From Paraburkholderia heleia NBRC 101817 (lineage in GTDB: Bacteria > Pseudomonadota > Gammaproteobacteria > Burkholderiales > Burkholderiaceae): 64,000 bases of DNA. The stretch is from positions 82,512 through 146,511 of the forward strand of contig NZ_BBJH01000029.1 in NCBI RefSeq assembly GCF_000739775.1. Direction: 5' to 3'. The notes under the pieces were generated by a model. That model worked only from the letters and a program-made list of their open reading frames with translations. It was not told the origin of the DNA and made no database searches. Made by a program: the position numbers and the translations under genes. Below are positions 44,081-53,562 of the stretch, in pieces. The stretch's first letter is position 1; every line of letters begins with the position of its first letter.

Positions 44081-45124
44081 ATGAAACAGATCGGCAACAT
44101 GCGCGTTGCAGCGGTCGCGGCCGCGCTCGCATTCTCGTTCGGCGTGGCGAATGCCGCGGAGCTGACCGTCGTGAACTTTGGCGGCGCCAATGGCGATGCG
44201 CAGAAGGCGGCGTTCAACGAGCCGTTCCAGGCGCAGACGGGCAACAAGATCACCGCGGTCGAGTACAACGGCGAGCAGGCCAAGGTGAAGGCCATGGTCG
44301 ACGCAAAGCACGTGGACTGGGACGTGGTGGAAGTCGAAACGGGCGACATCGCGCGCGGCTGCGACGAAGGTCTCTACGAGAAGCTCGACTGGGCCAGGCT
44401 CGGCAACAAGGGCGATTTCATGAAAGAGGCGCAACAGCCCTGCGGCGCAGGCTTCTTCGTGTGGTCGACGGCGCTCGCCTATAACGCCGACAAGCTCAAG
44501 ACCGCACCGGCGAACTGGGCTGACTTCTGGGATGTGAAGAAATTCCCGGGCAAGCGTGGCATGCGCAAGGGCGCCCGCTACAACATGGAGTTCGCGCTGA
44601 TGGCCGACGGCGTTGCGCCGCAGGACGTCTACAAGGTGCTCGCGACGAAGGCCGGTCAGGACCGCGCCTTCAAGAAGCTCGATGAACTGAAGCCGAACAT
44701 CCAGTGGTGGGAAGCCGGCGCGCAGCCGCCGCAGTTCCTGGTCGCGGGCGACGTGGTGATGTCCACGGCATACAACGGCCGTATCGACGCCGCTCAGCGC
44801 GAAGGCAAGAACCTCAAGGTCGTGTGGACCGGCAGCATTTACGACCTCGACTACTGGGCGATCCCGAAGGGCGCGCCGAACAAGGCGCTGGCCGAGCAGT
44901 ACATCGCCTATACGCTCTCGCCGAAGCCGCAGCAGGCGTACGCGCAGCACATCGCCTACGGCCCGGTAAACGCGAATGCGATCAAGGCGCTCGACGCGAA
45001 GACGCTCGCCAACCTGCCGAACTCGCCGGCCAACGGCAAGACCGCGATTCAGGAGAACCTCACGTTCTGGACCGACCACGGCGACGAACTGGAGCAGCGC
45101 TTCGCCTCGTGGGCCGCGAAGTAA
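44081..45124 (+). CDS. Polyamine/amine ABC transporter, periplasmic binding protein
   Basis: The 347-residue protein has a signal peptide (about 1-25, ending GVANAAE). Its mature sequence is of PotD/PotF type, beginning LTVVNFGGANGDAQ and containing WDVVEVETGDIARGCDEG. The extracellular solute-binding fold 1 block SIYDLDYWAIPKGAPN is present. The ATG at 44081 has AAGGGA eight bases upstream. It is the second gene of the operon and is separated from the permease genes by a strong hairpin. That arrangement often allows extra binding-protein expression. The ligand is unknown. Confidence 0.92.
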   Translation: MKQIGNMRVAAVAAALAFSFGVANAAELTVVNFGGANGDAQKAAFNEPFQAQTGNKITAVEYNGEQAKVKAMVDAKHVDWDVVEVETGDIARGCDEGLYEKLDWARLGNKGDFMKEAQQPCGAGFFVWSTALAYNADKLKTAPANWADFWDVKKFPGKRGMRKGARYNMEFALMADGVAPQDVYKVLATKAGQDRAFKKLDELKPNIQWWEAGAQPPQFLVAGDVVMSTAYNGRIDAAQREGKNLKVVWTGSIYDLDYWAIPKGAPNKALAEQYIAYTLSPKPQQAYAQHIAYGPVNANAIKALDAKTLANLPNSPANGKTAIQENLTFWTDHGDELEQRFASWAAK

Positions 45125-45136
45125 GGATGGGGTAGA

Positions 45137-45162
45137 CGCTCCGGCGCGCAGGCGCCGGAGCG
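45137..45162 (+). terminator. Hairpin between binding-protein and permease genes
   Basis: A perfect 11-bp GC-rich stem (CGCTCCGGCGC) with a four-base loop lies 12 bases after the binding-protein stop. Followed only by CTTTGG, it is more likely a partial terminator or mRNA stabiliser than a full stop. Confidence 0.6.
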
Positions 45163-45189
45163 CTTTGGCTGCATGGCTGGAGACCGGAT

Positions 45190-46476
45190 GTGACCACAAT
45201 GACGACCGTGACCAACGTTGCCGGCCCGGCGCGCGAAGAGACAGCGCGCCTGAAGCGGGAACTGCGCGTAGCGCAAGCGAAGAAGCGCACGATGGCGCTC
45301 ATGCTGATTGCGCCGCTCGCGATCTTTCTGTTGCTGATTTTCGTGGTGCCGATCGCCGCGCTGCTCACGCGCGCGGTTCAGAACCCCGAAGTGGCGACGG
45401 CGCTGCCGCATACTATCGCGGCGCTGCGCGGCTGGGACCGCAAGAGCGCGCCGCCCGACGCGGCCTACGCAGCGCTCGCGCAAGACCTGACCATCGTGAA
45501 GGACGGCGACGCGATGGGCGCGCTGGCGCGCCGCCTGAACGTGGAAATCGCGGGCTTCCGCTCGCTGGTGGCGAAGACGGCGCGCGCCATGCCGCTCGCC
45601 GACGACGACGGCAAGCCGCTCACGCTCACGCCCGCGCAAACGCGCGCCAGGTTCGTCGAACTCGACGACCGCTGGGGCGACGTCACCTACTGGCAGGCGA
45701 TCGCGAAGAACAGCTCGCGCTATTCGCCGTTCTACCTGCTTGCATCGCTGGACCACCGGCAGGATGCGTTCGGCCGCATCGTGGCCGCCGATCCGGAGCA
45801 GCAGATCTATCTCGACGTGTTCGGCCGCACCTTCGTCATCAGCGTGTTCGTGACGGTGTTCGCGCTGCTGCTCGGCTACCCGCTCGCCTACTGGATCTCC
45901 ACGCTCTCCGAGCGCCGCGCGAATCTCGTGATGATCCTCGTGCTGATTCCGTTCTGGACGTCGATTCTCGTGCGCGTCGCCGCGTGGATCGTGATTCTCC
46001 AGGGCGAGGGTCTCGTCAACAAGGCGCTGCTGGGCACGGGCCTCATTTCGCAGCCCTTGACGCTGCTGTTCAACCGCGTGGGCGTCTACATTTCGATGAC
46101 GCATATCCTGCTGCCGTTCATGGTGCTGCCGCTCTACAGCGTGATGAAGTCGATTCCGCCGACTTACCAGCGCGCGGCCGTGTCGCTCGGCAGCCATCCG
46201 TTCGCGGCCTTCTGGCGTGTGTACGTGCCGCAGACGTACCCCGGCGTGGGTGCGGGCGTGCTGCTCGTGTTCATTCTCTCGATCGGCTACTACATTACGC
46301 CGGCGCTGCTCGGCGGCCCGGGCGACCAGATGGTCAGCTACTACGTGGCGTACTTCACCAACGTGTCGATCAACTGGGGCATGGCCTGCGCGCTGGGCGC
46401 GCTGCTGCTCGCGGCGACCACGGTGCTCTATTTCGTCTACGGGCGCTTCACGCGCACGCAACTGAGCCTCGGCTGA
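45190..46476 (+). CDS. Polyamine/amine ABC permease (PotB/PotH type) with an enlarged first periplasmic loop
   Basis: The 428-residue inner-membrane protein has a first membrane helix at about 38-60, then an unusually long hydrophilic region of about 150 residues. The normal permease core follows from about 212. The cytoplasmic EAA-type loop (TYQRAAVSLGSHPFAAFWRV) is present for ATPase contact. PotB-like proteins are usually about 280-310 residues, so the periplasmic insertion is distinctive. The GTG at 45190 has GGAG seven bases upstream and is preferred over the ATG at 45199. Confidence 0.9.
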   Translation: MTTMTTVTNVAGPAREETARLKRELRVAQAKKRTMALMLIAPLAIFLLLIFVVPIAALLTRAVQNPEVATALPHTIAALRGWDRKSAPPDAAYAALAQDLTIVKDGDAMGALARRLNVEIAGFRSLVAKTARAMPLADDDGKPLTLTPAQTRARFVELDDRWGDVTYWQAIAKNSSRYSPFYLLASLDHRQDAFGRIVAADPEQQIYLDVFGRTFVISVFVTVFALLLGYPLAYWISTLSERRANLVMILVLIPFWTSILVRVAAWIVILQGEGLVNKALLGTGLISQPLTLLFNRVGVYISMTHILLPFMVLPLYSVMKSIPPTYQRAAVSLGSHPFAAFWRVYVPQTYPGVGAGVLLVFILSIGYYITPALLGGPGDQMVSYYVAYFTNVSINWGMACALGALLLAATTVLYFVYGRFTRTQLSLG

Positions 46477-46489
46477 GGAAGGCGCAACC

Positions 46490-47329
46490 ATGAAATTCGC
46501 CAAACCGCTTTTTGCGCCGCATATGTCGGCCGTCGAACGCGTGTGGTACTTCGCGCTGCGCGCGCTCGTCGTGCTCACGCTGTTGTATCTGATCCTGCCC
46601 GTGCTCGCGATCGTGCCGCTGTCGTTTTCGTCGAGCACGTTCCTCGTCTATCCGATTCCGGGCTGGTCGCTGCGCTGGTATCAGAACCTCGTGATGTCCG
46701 ACGAATGGCGCATGGCCGCGAAGAACAGCTTCATCGTGGGCCCCGCCGCGACCTTCGTGGCAACCGTGCTCGGCACGCTCGCGGCTATCGGCATCACCAA
46801 GGCCGATTTCCGCGGCAAGGCGCTGCTCATGGCCGTGCTCATCTCGCCGATGATCGTGCCCGTGGTCGTGGTGGGCGTGGGCATGTACCTGTTCTTCGCA
46901 CCGCTCGGACTCGCCAACACGTATCTCGGGCTGATCCTCGCGCATGCGGCGTTGGGCGTACCGTTCGTCGTGACCACGGTCGCGGCCACGCTGCAGGGCT
47001 TCAATCATAATCTCGTGCGCGCGAGCCTTTCGCTCGGGGCGAATCCGGTCACGACGTTCTTTCGCATCACGCTGCCCGTCATCGCGCCGGGCGTGATTTC
47101 GGGCGCGCTGTTCGCGTTCGCCACGTCGTTCGACGAAGTGGTCGTGACGCTCTTCCTCGCGGGCGCCGACCAGACCACCTTGCCGCGCCAGATGTTCACG
47201 GGCATCCGCGAGAACATCAGCCCGACGATCGCGGCGCTCGCCACGATCCTGATCGTGTTCTCCACATGTCTGCTGCTCGCGCTCGAATGGCTGCGCGGCA
47301 GGAATGCGGCGCGCGCGGTGAAGGCGTGA
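46490..47329 (+). CDS. Polyamine/amine ABC permease (PotC/PotI type)
   Basis: The 279-residue protein has about six membrane helices and the EAA motif (VRASLSLGANPVTTFFRITL). The family block FATSFDEVVVTLFLAG is typical of PotC/PotI. It starts 13 bases after the first permease gene, indicating co-translation, and completes the four-gene importer. It is followed by a bidirectional terminator shared with the amidase gene. Confidence 0.93.
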   Translation: MKFAKPLFAPHMSAVERVWYFALRALVVLTLLYLILPVLAIVPLSFSSSTFLVYPIPGWSLRWYQNLVMSDEWRMAAKNSFIVGPAATFVATVLGTLAAIGITKADFRGKALLMAVLISPMIVPVVVVGVGMYLFFAPLGLANTYLGLILAHAALGVPFVVTTVAATLQGFNHNLVRASLSLGANPVTTFFRITLPVIAPGVISGALFAFATSFDEVVVTLFLAGADQTTLPRQMFTGIRENISPTIAALATILIVFSTCLLLALEWLRGRNAARAVKA

Positions 47330-47358
47330 GGGTGCGAGGGCGTGGGATGGCGATGAAG

Positions 47359-47386
47359 AAAAGGCAGCGCCGCGGCGCTGCCTTTT
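47359..47386. terminator. Bidirectional terminator between permease and amidase genes
   Basis: AAAAGGCAGCGC and GCGCTGCCTTTT form a perfect 12-bp stem with a four-base loop. The A-run and T-run make it an intrinsic terminator in both directions, placed between two converging genes. Confidence 0.88.
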
Positions 47387-47398
47387 GGCTTGTGCGCG

Positions 47399-48874
47399 TT
47401 ACGCCTGAAGCAGCGGCGGCACACGCCGCTTGACCCACTGCGTGGCGCGATCGTACGCGTGGGCGAGTTGCAGTACCTGGAGATCCGCGCGCGGCTTGCC
47501 GATCACCTGCAGCCCCATCGGCAGGCCTTGTGCATTGAAGCCCGCAGGCACGCTGATGACCGGCAGCCCCGCGAGACTGGCGCCGATCACGACTTCCATC
47601 CAGCGGTGATAGGTGTCCATCGTGCGGCCCGCGATCGACTTTGGCCAGTGCTCGTTCGCGTCGAACGGGAAGAGCTGGGCGCTGGGCAGCACGAGGTAGT
47701 CGTAACGCTCGAAGAGCGCGAGCAGCGCGTGGTACCACTGGCTGCGCGTGACCGTGGCGTTCCACACGTCTTCGCCCGAGAGCTTCAGGCCGCCTTCCAC
47801 TTCCCATTGCGCTTCCGGCTTGAGCAGCGCGCGCTTTTCCGGATCGCGATAAAGCGCGCCCAGCGTGCCTGCGCACGAGAAATGGCGCAGCGTGAGCCAG
47901 GTTTGCCACAGGCGTTCCATCCGGAAGTCGGGGCGTGCGGCCTCGACCTTGCAGCCTGTCGATTCGAAGTCCTTGAGCGCCGTTTCGCAAAGCGCGAGCA
48001 CGCCGTCTTCCATCGGCAGATAGCCGTCGTAATCGCCTAGCCAACCGATGCGCGCGCAATCAAAGTCGCGTTCGAGCGAGCCCGCGAACTGCGCAGGATC
48101 TTCGGCCATGGAAAGCGGAGCACGCGCGTCGTAGCCCGCCTGGGTGGAAAGGAGCATCGCGAGGTCGGGTACGTTGCGGGCCATCGGTCCCGCGTAGCCG
48201 AGCTGGTGGAAGAACAGGTCGTGCGCAGGCACGGAGGGCACGCGCCCTTGCGACGGACGAAAGCCGAACACGTTGTTCCACCCGGCGGGATTGCGCAGCG
48301 ATCCCATCATGTCGCTGCCGTCCGCCACGGGCAGCATGCGCAGCGCAAGCGCCACGGCCGTGCCGCCGCTGCTGCCTCCTGCGCTGCGCGTGGGGTCGTA
48401 GGCGTTGAGCGTGGTGCCGAAGACCGTGTTGTAGGTGTTCGAGCCAAGGCCGAATTCCGGCGTGTTCGTCTTGCCGATGAAAATCGCGCCCTGTGCGCGC
48501 ATGCGCGCGGCCATCAGGGAATCGGCTGCGGGCACTTCGTTGCGGAACAGCGGCGAGCCTTGCGTGCACGGGACGCCGGCCGTGGCCGTGAGGTCCTTCG
48601 GCGCTTGCGGCATGCCGTGCATCCAGCCCAGGTATTCGCCGCGCGCGAGCTGGGCGTCGCGAGCGCCCGCCTCGGCGAGCAGCGTGGCGCGCTCGCGCAG
48701 CGAGACGATGGCGTTGGCCGGTGTATTCACACGCTCGATATGATCGAGAAACGCGCTCATCACCTCGCGGCAGGAGACCTGGCGCAGGCGTATCCATTCC
48801 GAAAGCTCAAATGCCTCGGCCGCGACGAGATCGTTGGGGGACAGTCTTGCGGGGGACAGCGATGCCGGGTTCAT
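47399..48874 (-). CDS. Amidase-signature family hydrolase
   Basis: The 491-residue protein carries the amidase-signature Ser-Ser-Lys triad: lysine in MPQAPKDLTATAG and the serines in the SAGGSSGGTAVALA glycine-rich loop. Members hydrolyse amides, for example aryl amides, or act as GatA-like transamidases. No GatB/GatC genes accompany it, so a catabolic amidase is more likely. It converges with the amine importer and may act on the imported compound, but that link is only positional. No signal peptide is seen, so it is cytoplasmic. Confidence 0.9.
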   Translation of the reverse strand: MNPASLSPARLSPNDLVAAEAFELSEWIRLRQVSCREVMSAFLDHIERVNTPANAIVSLRERATLLAEAGARDAQLARGEYLGWMHGMPQAPKDLTATAGVPCTQGSPLFRNEVPAADSLMAARMRAQGAIFIGKTNTPEFGLGSNTYNTVFGTTLNAYDPTRSAGGSSGGTAVALALRMLPVADGSDMMGSLRNPAGWNNVFGFRPSQGRVPSVPAHDLFFHQLGYAGPMARNVPDLAMLLSTQAGYDARAPLSMAEDPAQFAGSLERDFDCARIGWLGDYDGYLPMEDGVLALCETALKDFESTGCKVEAARPDFRMERLWQTWLTLRHFSCAGTLGALYRDPEKRALLKPEAQWEVEGGLKLSGEDVWNATVTRSQWYHALLALFERYDYLVLPSAQLFPFDANEHWPKSIAGRTMDTYHRWMEVVIGASLAGLPVISVPAGFNAQGLPMGLQVIGKPRADLQVLQLAHAYDRATQWVKRRVPPLLQA

Positions 48875-48994
48875 ACGTGTCTCTCGTTTGCGGATGGAGC
48901 AGCGGGAGGGTCATTGTCGCGCAGTCGCGGCGCAGACGAAAGGAAACGAATGGTTGCCGCAGCGGGCTGCCGGTTGCCGTCCGGGGCGGCCGGC

Positions 48995-50506
48995 TTACCG
49001 GACGGGCGCGCTGGGCGCCGATGCGTCGTTGCCTTGCGCGGGCGGCGCGGTACCGGGAAGCGGCGCGCCACCGAGGGCTTGATAGAGCGCCGCGGTGTCG
49101 GTTAGCCGATCCGCATGGACGCGCGAGCGGTCGAGCGTAGTCTGAAGCGCCTGGCGTTGCGCATCGATCAACGCAAACTCGCTCACGCCGCCTGCGTTGT
49201 AGCGCGTTTGTGCGATCGCCGCGTTGGCCTGCGCCTCCCGCGCGGCGTCGTCGCGCGCCTGCAGTTCGGTCGCATCGTTCTGGAGCGCCTGGAGCGAGTC
49301 GGCGACCTGCTGCAACGCCTGCAGGACCGTCTGCCGATAATCGGCGAAAGCGGCTTCATAGGCGGCTTCCGACGCGCGTTTCTTCGCGCGCAATTCGCCG
49401 CCATGGAACAGCGGCTGGGTGAGGCCGAGTCCGACATTCCAGATGTTCAGTCCGCTGATGACGTCTTCGATATGCGTGCGCTGCGACCCGATGCTCGCCG
49501 AGAGCGAGATCTGCGGATAGAGGTTCGCAGTCGCCACGCCCACGTTCGCGCCGGCCTGGTGCAGCAGCGCCTCGGCGGCACGTATGTCGGGACGCTCGCG
49601 GGCCAGCGTGGAAGGCACGGTGAGCGAGACCGTATCAGGCAGATGCAGTGTATCGAGAGAAAGGGCGTCGAGCGGCGCGGCGAACTGCGCAGGCGCGACG
49701 CCCAGCAGGGTGGCGAGCTGATGCTCCGCAGCCGCGCGCTGCGTTTCGAGCGGCGGCAGCGAGGCGCGCGTTTGCGCGAGCAGGGTGCGCTGGCTGTGCA
49801 CGTCGATCTGCGCCACGCCGCCGGCCGAGTAGCGCGCTTGCATGATCGCGAGCTGGCGTGCCTGCGTCTGCGCGAGCTGCGTGGTGAGGTCGATCTGGCG
49901 CTGCAGCGAGGCGCGGCGGATGGCGGTGGACACCACGTTGGCGGCTATCGTCAGGCGCGCCGCCTCCATTTCGTACGCCTGATAATCGACCTGCGCGAGC
50001 GTGGATTCCAGTGCGCGACGGTTAGCGCCGAACAGGTCGAATACGTACGAGACGCCGACCGAAGCGTTGTAAAGCGTGAACGGCGGCGGGTTCGGCACTT
50101 GTGTGATGCCGAAGGCGGCGAGATCGACCTTCTGGCGCGTGCCGGAGAGTTTCAGATCGACGGCGGGAAAGTTCGTCGCGCCTGCCTGCGCGTTGTAGTT
50201 TTCGCGCGCTTCTACGAGTCTGGCGCGCGCCGAGTCGAGCGTGGGGCTCGCGCGCAAGGCCTGATCGACGAGTTCGTTCAACTGCATGCTGCCAAATTGT
50301 GTCCACCAGTCGTTTGGCGCGTGCGCTGCGGCCGTGAAGGTTTGCGCGCCGCCGCCGGGGCCGGCGGTGCCGGCGGTGGACACCGGCACGGGCTCGCGCG
50401 TCCAGCCCGTGGCAGCGGGCGCGGCGGGCGGGTGGAAATCGGGGCCCACGGTGCAGCCCGCGAGCATGAGCACAAACAGGAAGGCAAGGGCGGCGTCGCG
50501 TGTCAT
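48995..50506 (-). CDS. Outer-membrane efflux lipoprotein (NodT/OprM type)
   Basis: The 503-residue protein has a lipobox in LFVLMLAGCTVG and is thus an outer-membrane lipoprotein. Its two repeated outer-membrane-efflux halves are each helical and strand-rich, with blocks such as YDLFGANRR-like VFDLFGANRRALE and QPLFHGGELRAKKRA. It forms the exit duct of tripartite pumps. The ATG at 50506 is followed directly by the signal, and the frame to 50587 is rejected. It is the last gene of the efflux operon, 16 bases after the permease gene. Confidence 0.93.
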   Translation of the reverse strand: MTRDAALAFLFVLMLAGCTVGPDFHPPAAPAATGWTREPVPVSTAGTAGPGGGAQTFTAAAHAPNDWWTQFGSMQLNELVDQALRASPTLDSARARLVEARENYNAQAGATNFPAVDLKLSGTRQKVDLAAFGITQVPNPPPFTLYNASVGVSYVFDLFGANRRALESTLAQVDYQAYEMEAARLTIAANVVSTAIRRASLQRQIDLTTQLAQTQARQLAIMQARYSAGGVAQIDVHSQRTLLAQTRASLPPLETQRAAAEHQLATLLGVAPAQFAAPLDALSLDTLHLPDTVSLTVPSTLARERPDIRAAEALLHQAGANVGVATANLYPQISLSASIGSQRTHIEDVISGLNIWNVGLGLTQPLFHGGELRAKKRASEAAYEAAFADYRQTVLQALQQVADSLQALQNDATELQARDDAAREAQANAAIAQTRYNAGGVSEFALIDAQRQALQTTLDRSRVHADRLTDTAALYQALGGAPLPGTAPPAQGNDASAPSAPVR

Positions 50507-50522
50507 GGTCGTGTGCCTCGCG

Positions 50523-51665
50523 CTAGTCGAGCGTGCGCCGGTAAAAGCGCACGGCAATCGCCATGACCGCGACCGTGAATATGGCAAGCGGCCACACCGC
50601 GGGCCACAGGTCGGTCCAGCCGTTGCCCTTGAGCAGGATGCCGCGCACGAGGCGGTTGAAATACGTGAGCGGCAGCAGGTTGCCGAGCCACTGCGCCCAG
50701 CGCGGCATGCCGCCGAACGGGAACATGAAGCCGGAGAGCAGCAGGCTTGGCAGGAAATAGAACATCGTCAGCTGCATGGCCTGCAACTGGTTCTGCGCGA
50801 GCGACGACAGCGTGATGCCCACGGTGAGATTCGCGGCGATGAACAGCAGCGCCGCAAGATAGAGCGTGACGAGACCGCCCGCGAACGGTACGTGAAATAC
50901 GTAGCGCGCCGCGAGCACGATGATGGTCGCCTGGATCAGCCCGATCGCCACGTACGGAATGATCTTGCCCGTCATCACCTCGATGGGCAGCACCGGCGTG
51001 GCGAGCAGGTTCTCCATCGTGCCGCGCTCGCGCTCGCGCGTGATGGCGAGGCCCGTCATCATCACCATCGTCATCGTGAGGATCACGCCCATGAGTCCGG
51101 GCACGACGTTGTATTGCGTGATGCCCTCCGGGTTGTAGAGCCGGTGCACCTGCACGTCGAACGCGGCGGGCGTGCCGTTCAGATGCGCGAGCGGGCCGGT
51201 GAGGTCTTTCGCGGCCACGGGCGCGACAAGCCCGGGCAGCGCCGCGAGCGCGGTGGTGATGGCAGTGGGGTCGCTCGCGTCGGCTTCGACAAGCAGCGAG
51301 GGTCTTTCGCCGCGCAGCAGGCGCCGCGAGAAATCGACAGGAATGCTGAGCACGAACTGCACCGTGCCGCGCGCGAGCGCATGACGCGCCGAGGCTTCGT
51401 CGGGCAACGTTTCGACCACGTCGAAATAGGCGGAATTACGCATGCCCGCGACGAAGCTGCGGGCGAACACGCTGTCCTCGCCCACGACGATCGCGGTGGG
51501 CAAATGTTTCGGGTCGGTGTTGATTGCATAGCCGAACAGCGTGAGCTGGATGATCGGCAGGCCAACGATCATCGCGAACGTGATGCGGTCGCGCTTGAGC
51601 TGCAGGAACTCCTTGAGCACGATGCTCCACCAGCGCGCCACGGAAAACGGGAACGACGCGCTCAC
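50523..51665 (-). CDS. ABC-2 type efflux permease (YbhS/YbhR-like)
   Basis: The 380-residue protein has an N-terminal membrane helix, a large periplasmic region (about 50-190) and five further helices. The ABC-2 signature RERERGTMENLLATPVLPIE is present, ending in WLGNLLPLTYFNRLVRG. It resembles YbhR/YbhS exporters. The GTG at 51665 overlaps the stop of the ATPase gene (GTGA). Only one such permease is encoded, so it should act as a homodimer with the ATPase. The long upstream reading frame is antisense or frame-shadow. Confidence 0.9.
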   Translation of the reverse strand: MSASFPFSVARWWSIVLKEFLQLKRDRITFAMIVGLPIIQLTLFGYAINTDPKHLPTAIVVGEDSVFARSFVAGMRNSAYFDVVETLPDEASARHALARGTVQFVLSIPVDFSRRLLRGERPSLLVEADASDPTAITTALAALPGLVAPVAAKDLTGPLAHLNGTPAAFDVQVHRLYNPEGITQYNVVPGLMGVILTMTMVMMTGLAITRERERGTMENLLATPVLPIEVMTGKIIPYVAIGLIQATIIVLAARYVFHVPFAGGLVTLYLAALLFIAANLTVGITLSSLAQNQLQAMQLTMFYFLPSLLLSGFMFPFGGMPRWAQWLGNLLPLTYFNRLVRGILLKGNGWTDLWPAVWPLAIFTVAVMAIAVRFYRRTLD

Positions 51666-52615
51666 GACACGACTCCGTAATTGTCCTGAGCATGGCTCAT
51701 CAGGTAGATAAACACATCTTCGAGACCGGTGTCGATGCGCTCCGAGCGCAGGGGCTGGCCTTCTACGGCGCGCTCGACCGCTTTGGCCAGCGCGGCATGA
51801 TCGCGTCCGCTCGCATGCAGCGCCGAGCCGAACACCACCGTCTGGTCGATGCCTGGCGCTTCGCGTAACTGCGCGGCGAGCGCGCTGAGCCGCTCGCCAT
51901 GAATCGCCCACGTTTCGAGGTTCTGTTCGGCGATCACCTCGGCGGCGGTGCCCTGCGTGAGCAGCTTGCCGTAGGCGATATAGGCGAGCTTGTGGCAGCG
52001 CTCGGCTTCGTCCATGTAATGCGTGCTCACGAGCACCGAAATGCCCCGCGCGGCGAGCCGGTGCAACTCCTCCCAGAAGTCGCGGCGCGCGGTGGGATCC
52101 ACGCCCGCAGTCGGTTCGTCGAGCAGCAGCAATTCGGGCTCGTGCAGCATGCAGGCCGCGAGCGCGAGCCTCTGCTTCCAGCCGCCCGAGAGCGCACCCG
52201 TGAGCTGGCCCGCGCGGCTTGCGAGCCCGAGCGATTCGAGCGCTCGGTCGACGGCTTCGCGGCGGTTGCGCATCTGGTAGATGCGCGCAACGAAGTCGAG
52301 GTTCTCGCGGATCGTCAGGTCTTCCCAGTACGAGAAACGCTGCGTCATGTAGCCCACGTGACGCTTGATCTGCGCGCTCTCGCGCAGGATGTCGTAGCCG
52401 AGGCAGGTGCCCGAGCCGGAATCGGGCGTGAGCAGCCCGCACATGAGCCGGATCGACGTGGTCTTGCCGCTGCCGTTCGGGCCGAGAAAGCCGAAGATCT
52501 CGCCGCGCGCCACACGCAGCGACACGTCGTTCACGACGTGCTTGCTGCCGAAACGCTTGTTGAGATTGCGCACGTCGATGGCGTAGTCGCCGGCAGGCCG
52601 ATCAGGTGTGCTCAT
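51662..52615 (-). CDS. ABC efflux ATPase (YbhF/DrrA-like)
   Basis: The 317-residue ATPase has Walker A GPNGSGKTT, signature LSGGWKQR, Walker B LLLLDEPTAGVDP and H-loop STHYMDEAE. The C-terminal extension is typical of drug-export ATPases. It has one nucleotide-binding domain, unlike the two-domain YbhF. Its ATG at 52615 overlaps the hlyD stop and its own stop overlaps the permease start, so translation is coupled on both sides. Confidence 0.92.
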   Translation of the reverse strand: MSTPDRPAGDYAIDVRNLNKRFGSKHVVNDVSLRVARGEIFGFLGPNGSGKTTSIRLMCGLLTPDSGSGTCLGYDILRESAQIKRHVGYMTQRFSYWEDLTIRENLDFVARIYQMRNRREAVDRALESLGLASRAGQLTGALSGGWKQRLALAACMLHEPELLLLDEPTAGVDPTARRDFWEELHRLAARGISVLVSTHYMDEAERCHKLAYIAYGKLLTQGTAAEVIAEQNLETWAIHGERLSALAAQLREAPGIDQTVVFGSALHASGRDHAALAKAVERAVEGQPLRSERIDTGLEDVFIYLMSHAQDNYGVVS

Positions 52616-53562
52616 TGCAGCGTCACCTCGACCGGCTGACCCGGATGCAGCTTCACGGCGTCTTCTGCAGAAGGCCGGGCCTCGATCATGAAAACGAGCT
52701 TCGCGCGGTTCTCGTTGCTGTAGATGACGGGCGGCGTATATTCGGCGGCGTTCGAAATCCACGTGATGGTGGCCGGGATCCGGGCGGCGCAGCCGTCGCA
52801 GCGCACGTTCACCTTGCGGCCCGGCGCGAGCGATCCGACGATCGTTTCGGGCACGAAAAAGCGCACCTTCACGTTCTGCGGCGGCAACATCTGCACGACG
52901 GGGCTGCCCGCCTGCACCCACTCGCCTACGCGAAACAGCGTGTCGTAGACGAGGCCGCCGCTCGGCACGCTCACGCGCTTCTGGTCGAGCCGCCACTGCG
53001 CCTGCGCGAGCGAGGCGCGCGCGGCCTCGACGTCGGCGGCCTGGGCCGCGATTTGCGCGGTTCGTCCCGGCAGATTGGCCACGCGCACCTGGTTTTGCAG
53101 TTCGCGCACCTGCGCGGCCGTGGAGGCGGCTTGCGCACGCGAGTCGTCGAGCTGCGCCTGCGCAATGCCGCCTGCGCGCAGTTGCGCTTCGTCGCGCGTG
53201 AGCTGGAGCGCGGCCTTGCGCGCATTCGCCTCGGCCTGCGCGAGCTGCGCCTCGGTCACGCGCACTTCGGGCGGACGCTTGCCGGTCTGGAGGTCGGCGA
53301 GCTGCTGCTGTGCGGCCGTCAGGCGATGCTGCGCCTCGTCGCGCGCCGCCGCTTCCTCGACGGAGTCGAGCGCGAAGGCGGGCGCATGGGCGGCCACGGT
53401 TTGCCCGCGCTGCACTTCGAGGTGCGTGAGCGTGCCTGGCTGCGACGACGCGAGATAGACGTACTCGCCTTCGGCATAGCCCTGCCAGCCAGCCGGTCCA
53501 TGCCGGGAACAGGCGGCGAGCACGAGCACCGCGGCGCACGTGCCGGCAATGCGGCGCTTCAT
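52612..53562 (-). CDS. Periplasmic adaptor (HlyD/YbhG-like), possible lipoprotein
   Basis: The 316-residue membrane-fusion protein starts with a hydrophobic signal ending in LVLAACSRH, a lipobox. A biotinyl-lipoyl-like domain (GTLTHLEVQRGQTVAA) and a long helical hairpin (about 70-200, rich in A, Q and E) follow, then the beta-barrel. It links the inner-membrane ABC exporter to the outer-membrane factor. Its start overlaps the tetR stop by four bases and its stop overlaps the ATPase start. Confidence 0.9.
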   Translation of the reverse strand: MKRRIAGTCAAVLVLAACSRHGPAGWQGYAEGEYVYLASSQPGTLTHLEVQRGQTVAAHAPAFALDSVEEAAARDEAQHRLTAAQQQLADLQTGKRPPEVRVTEAQLAQAEANARKAALQLTRDEAQLRAGGIAQAQLDDSRAQAASTAAQVRELQNQVRVANLPGRTAQIAAQAADVEAARASLAQAQWRLDQKRVSVPSGGLVYDTLFRVGEWVQAGSPVVQMLPPQNVKVRFFVPETIVGSLAPGRKVNVRCDGCAARIPATITWISNAAEYTPPVIYSNENRAKLVFMIEARPSAEDAVKLHPGQPVEVTLQ

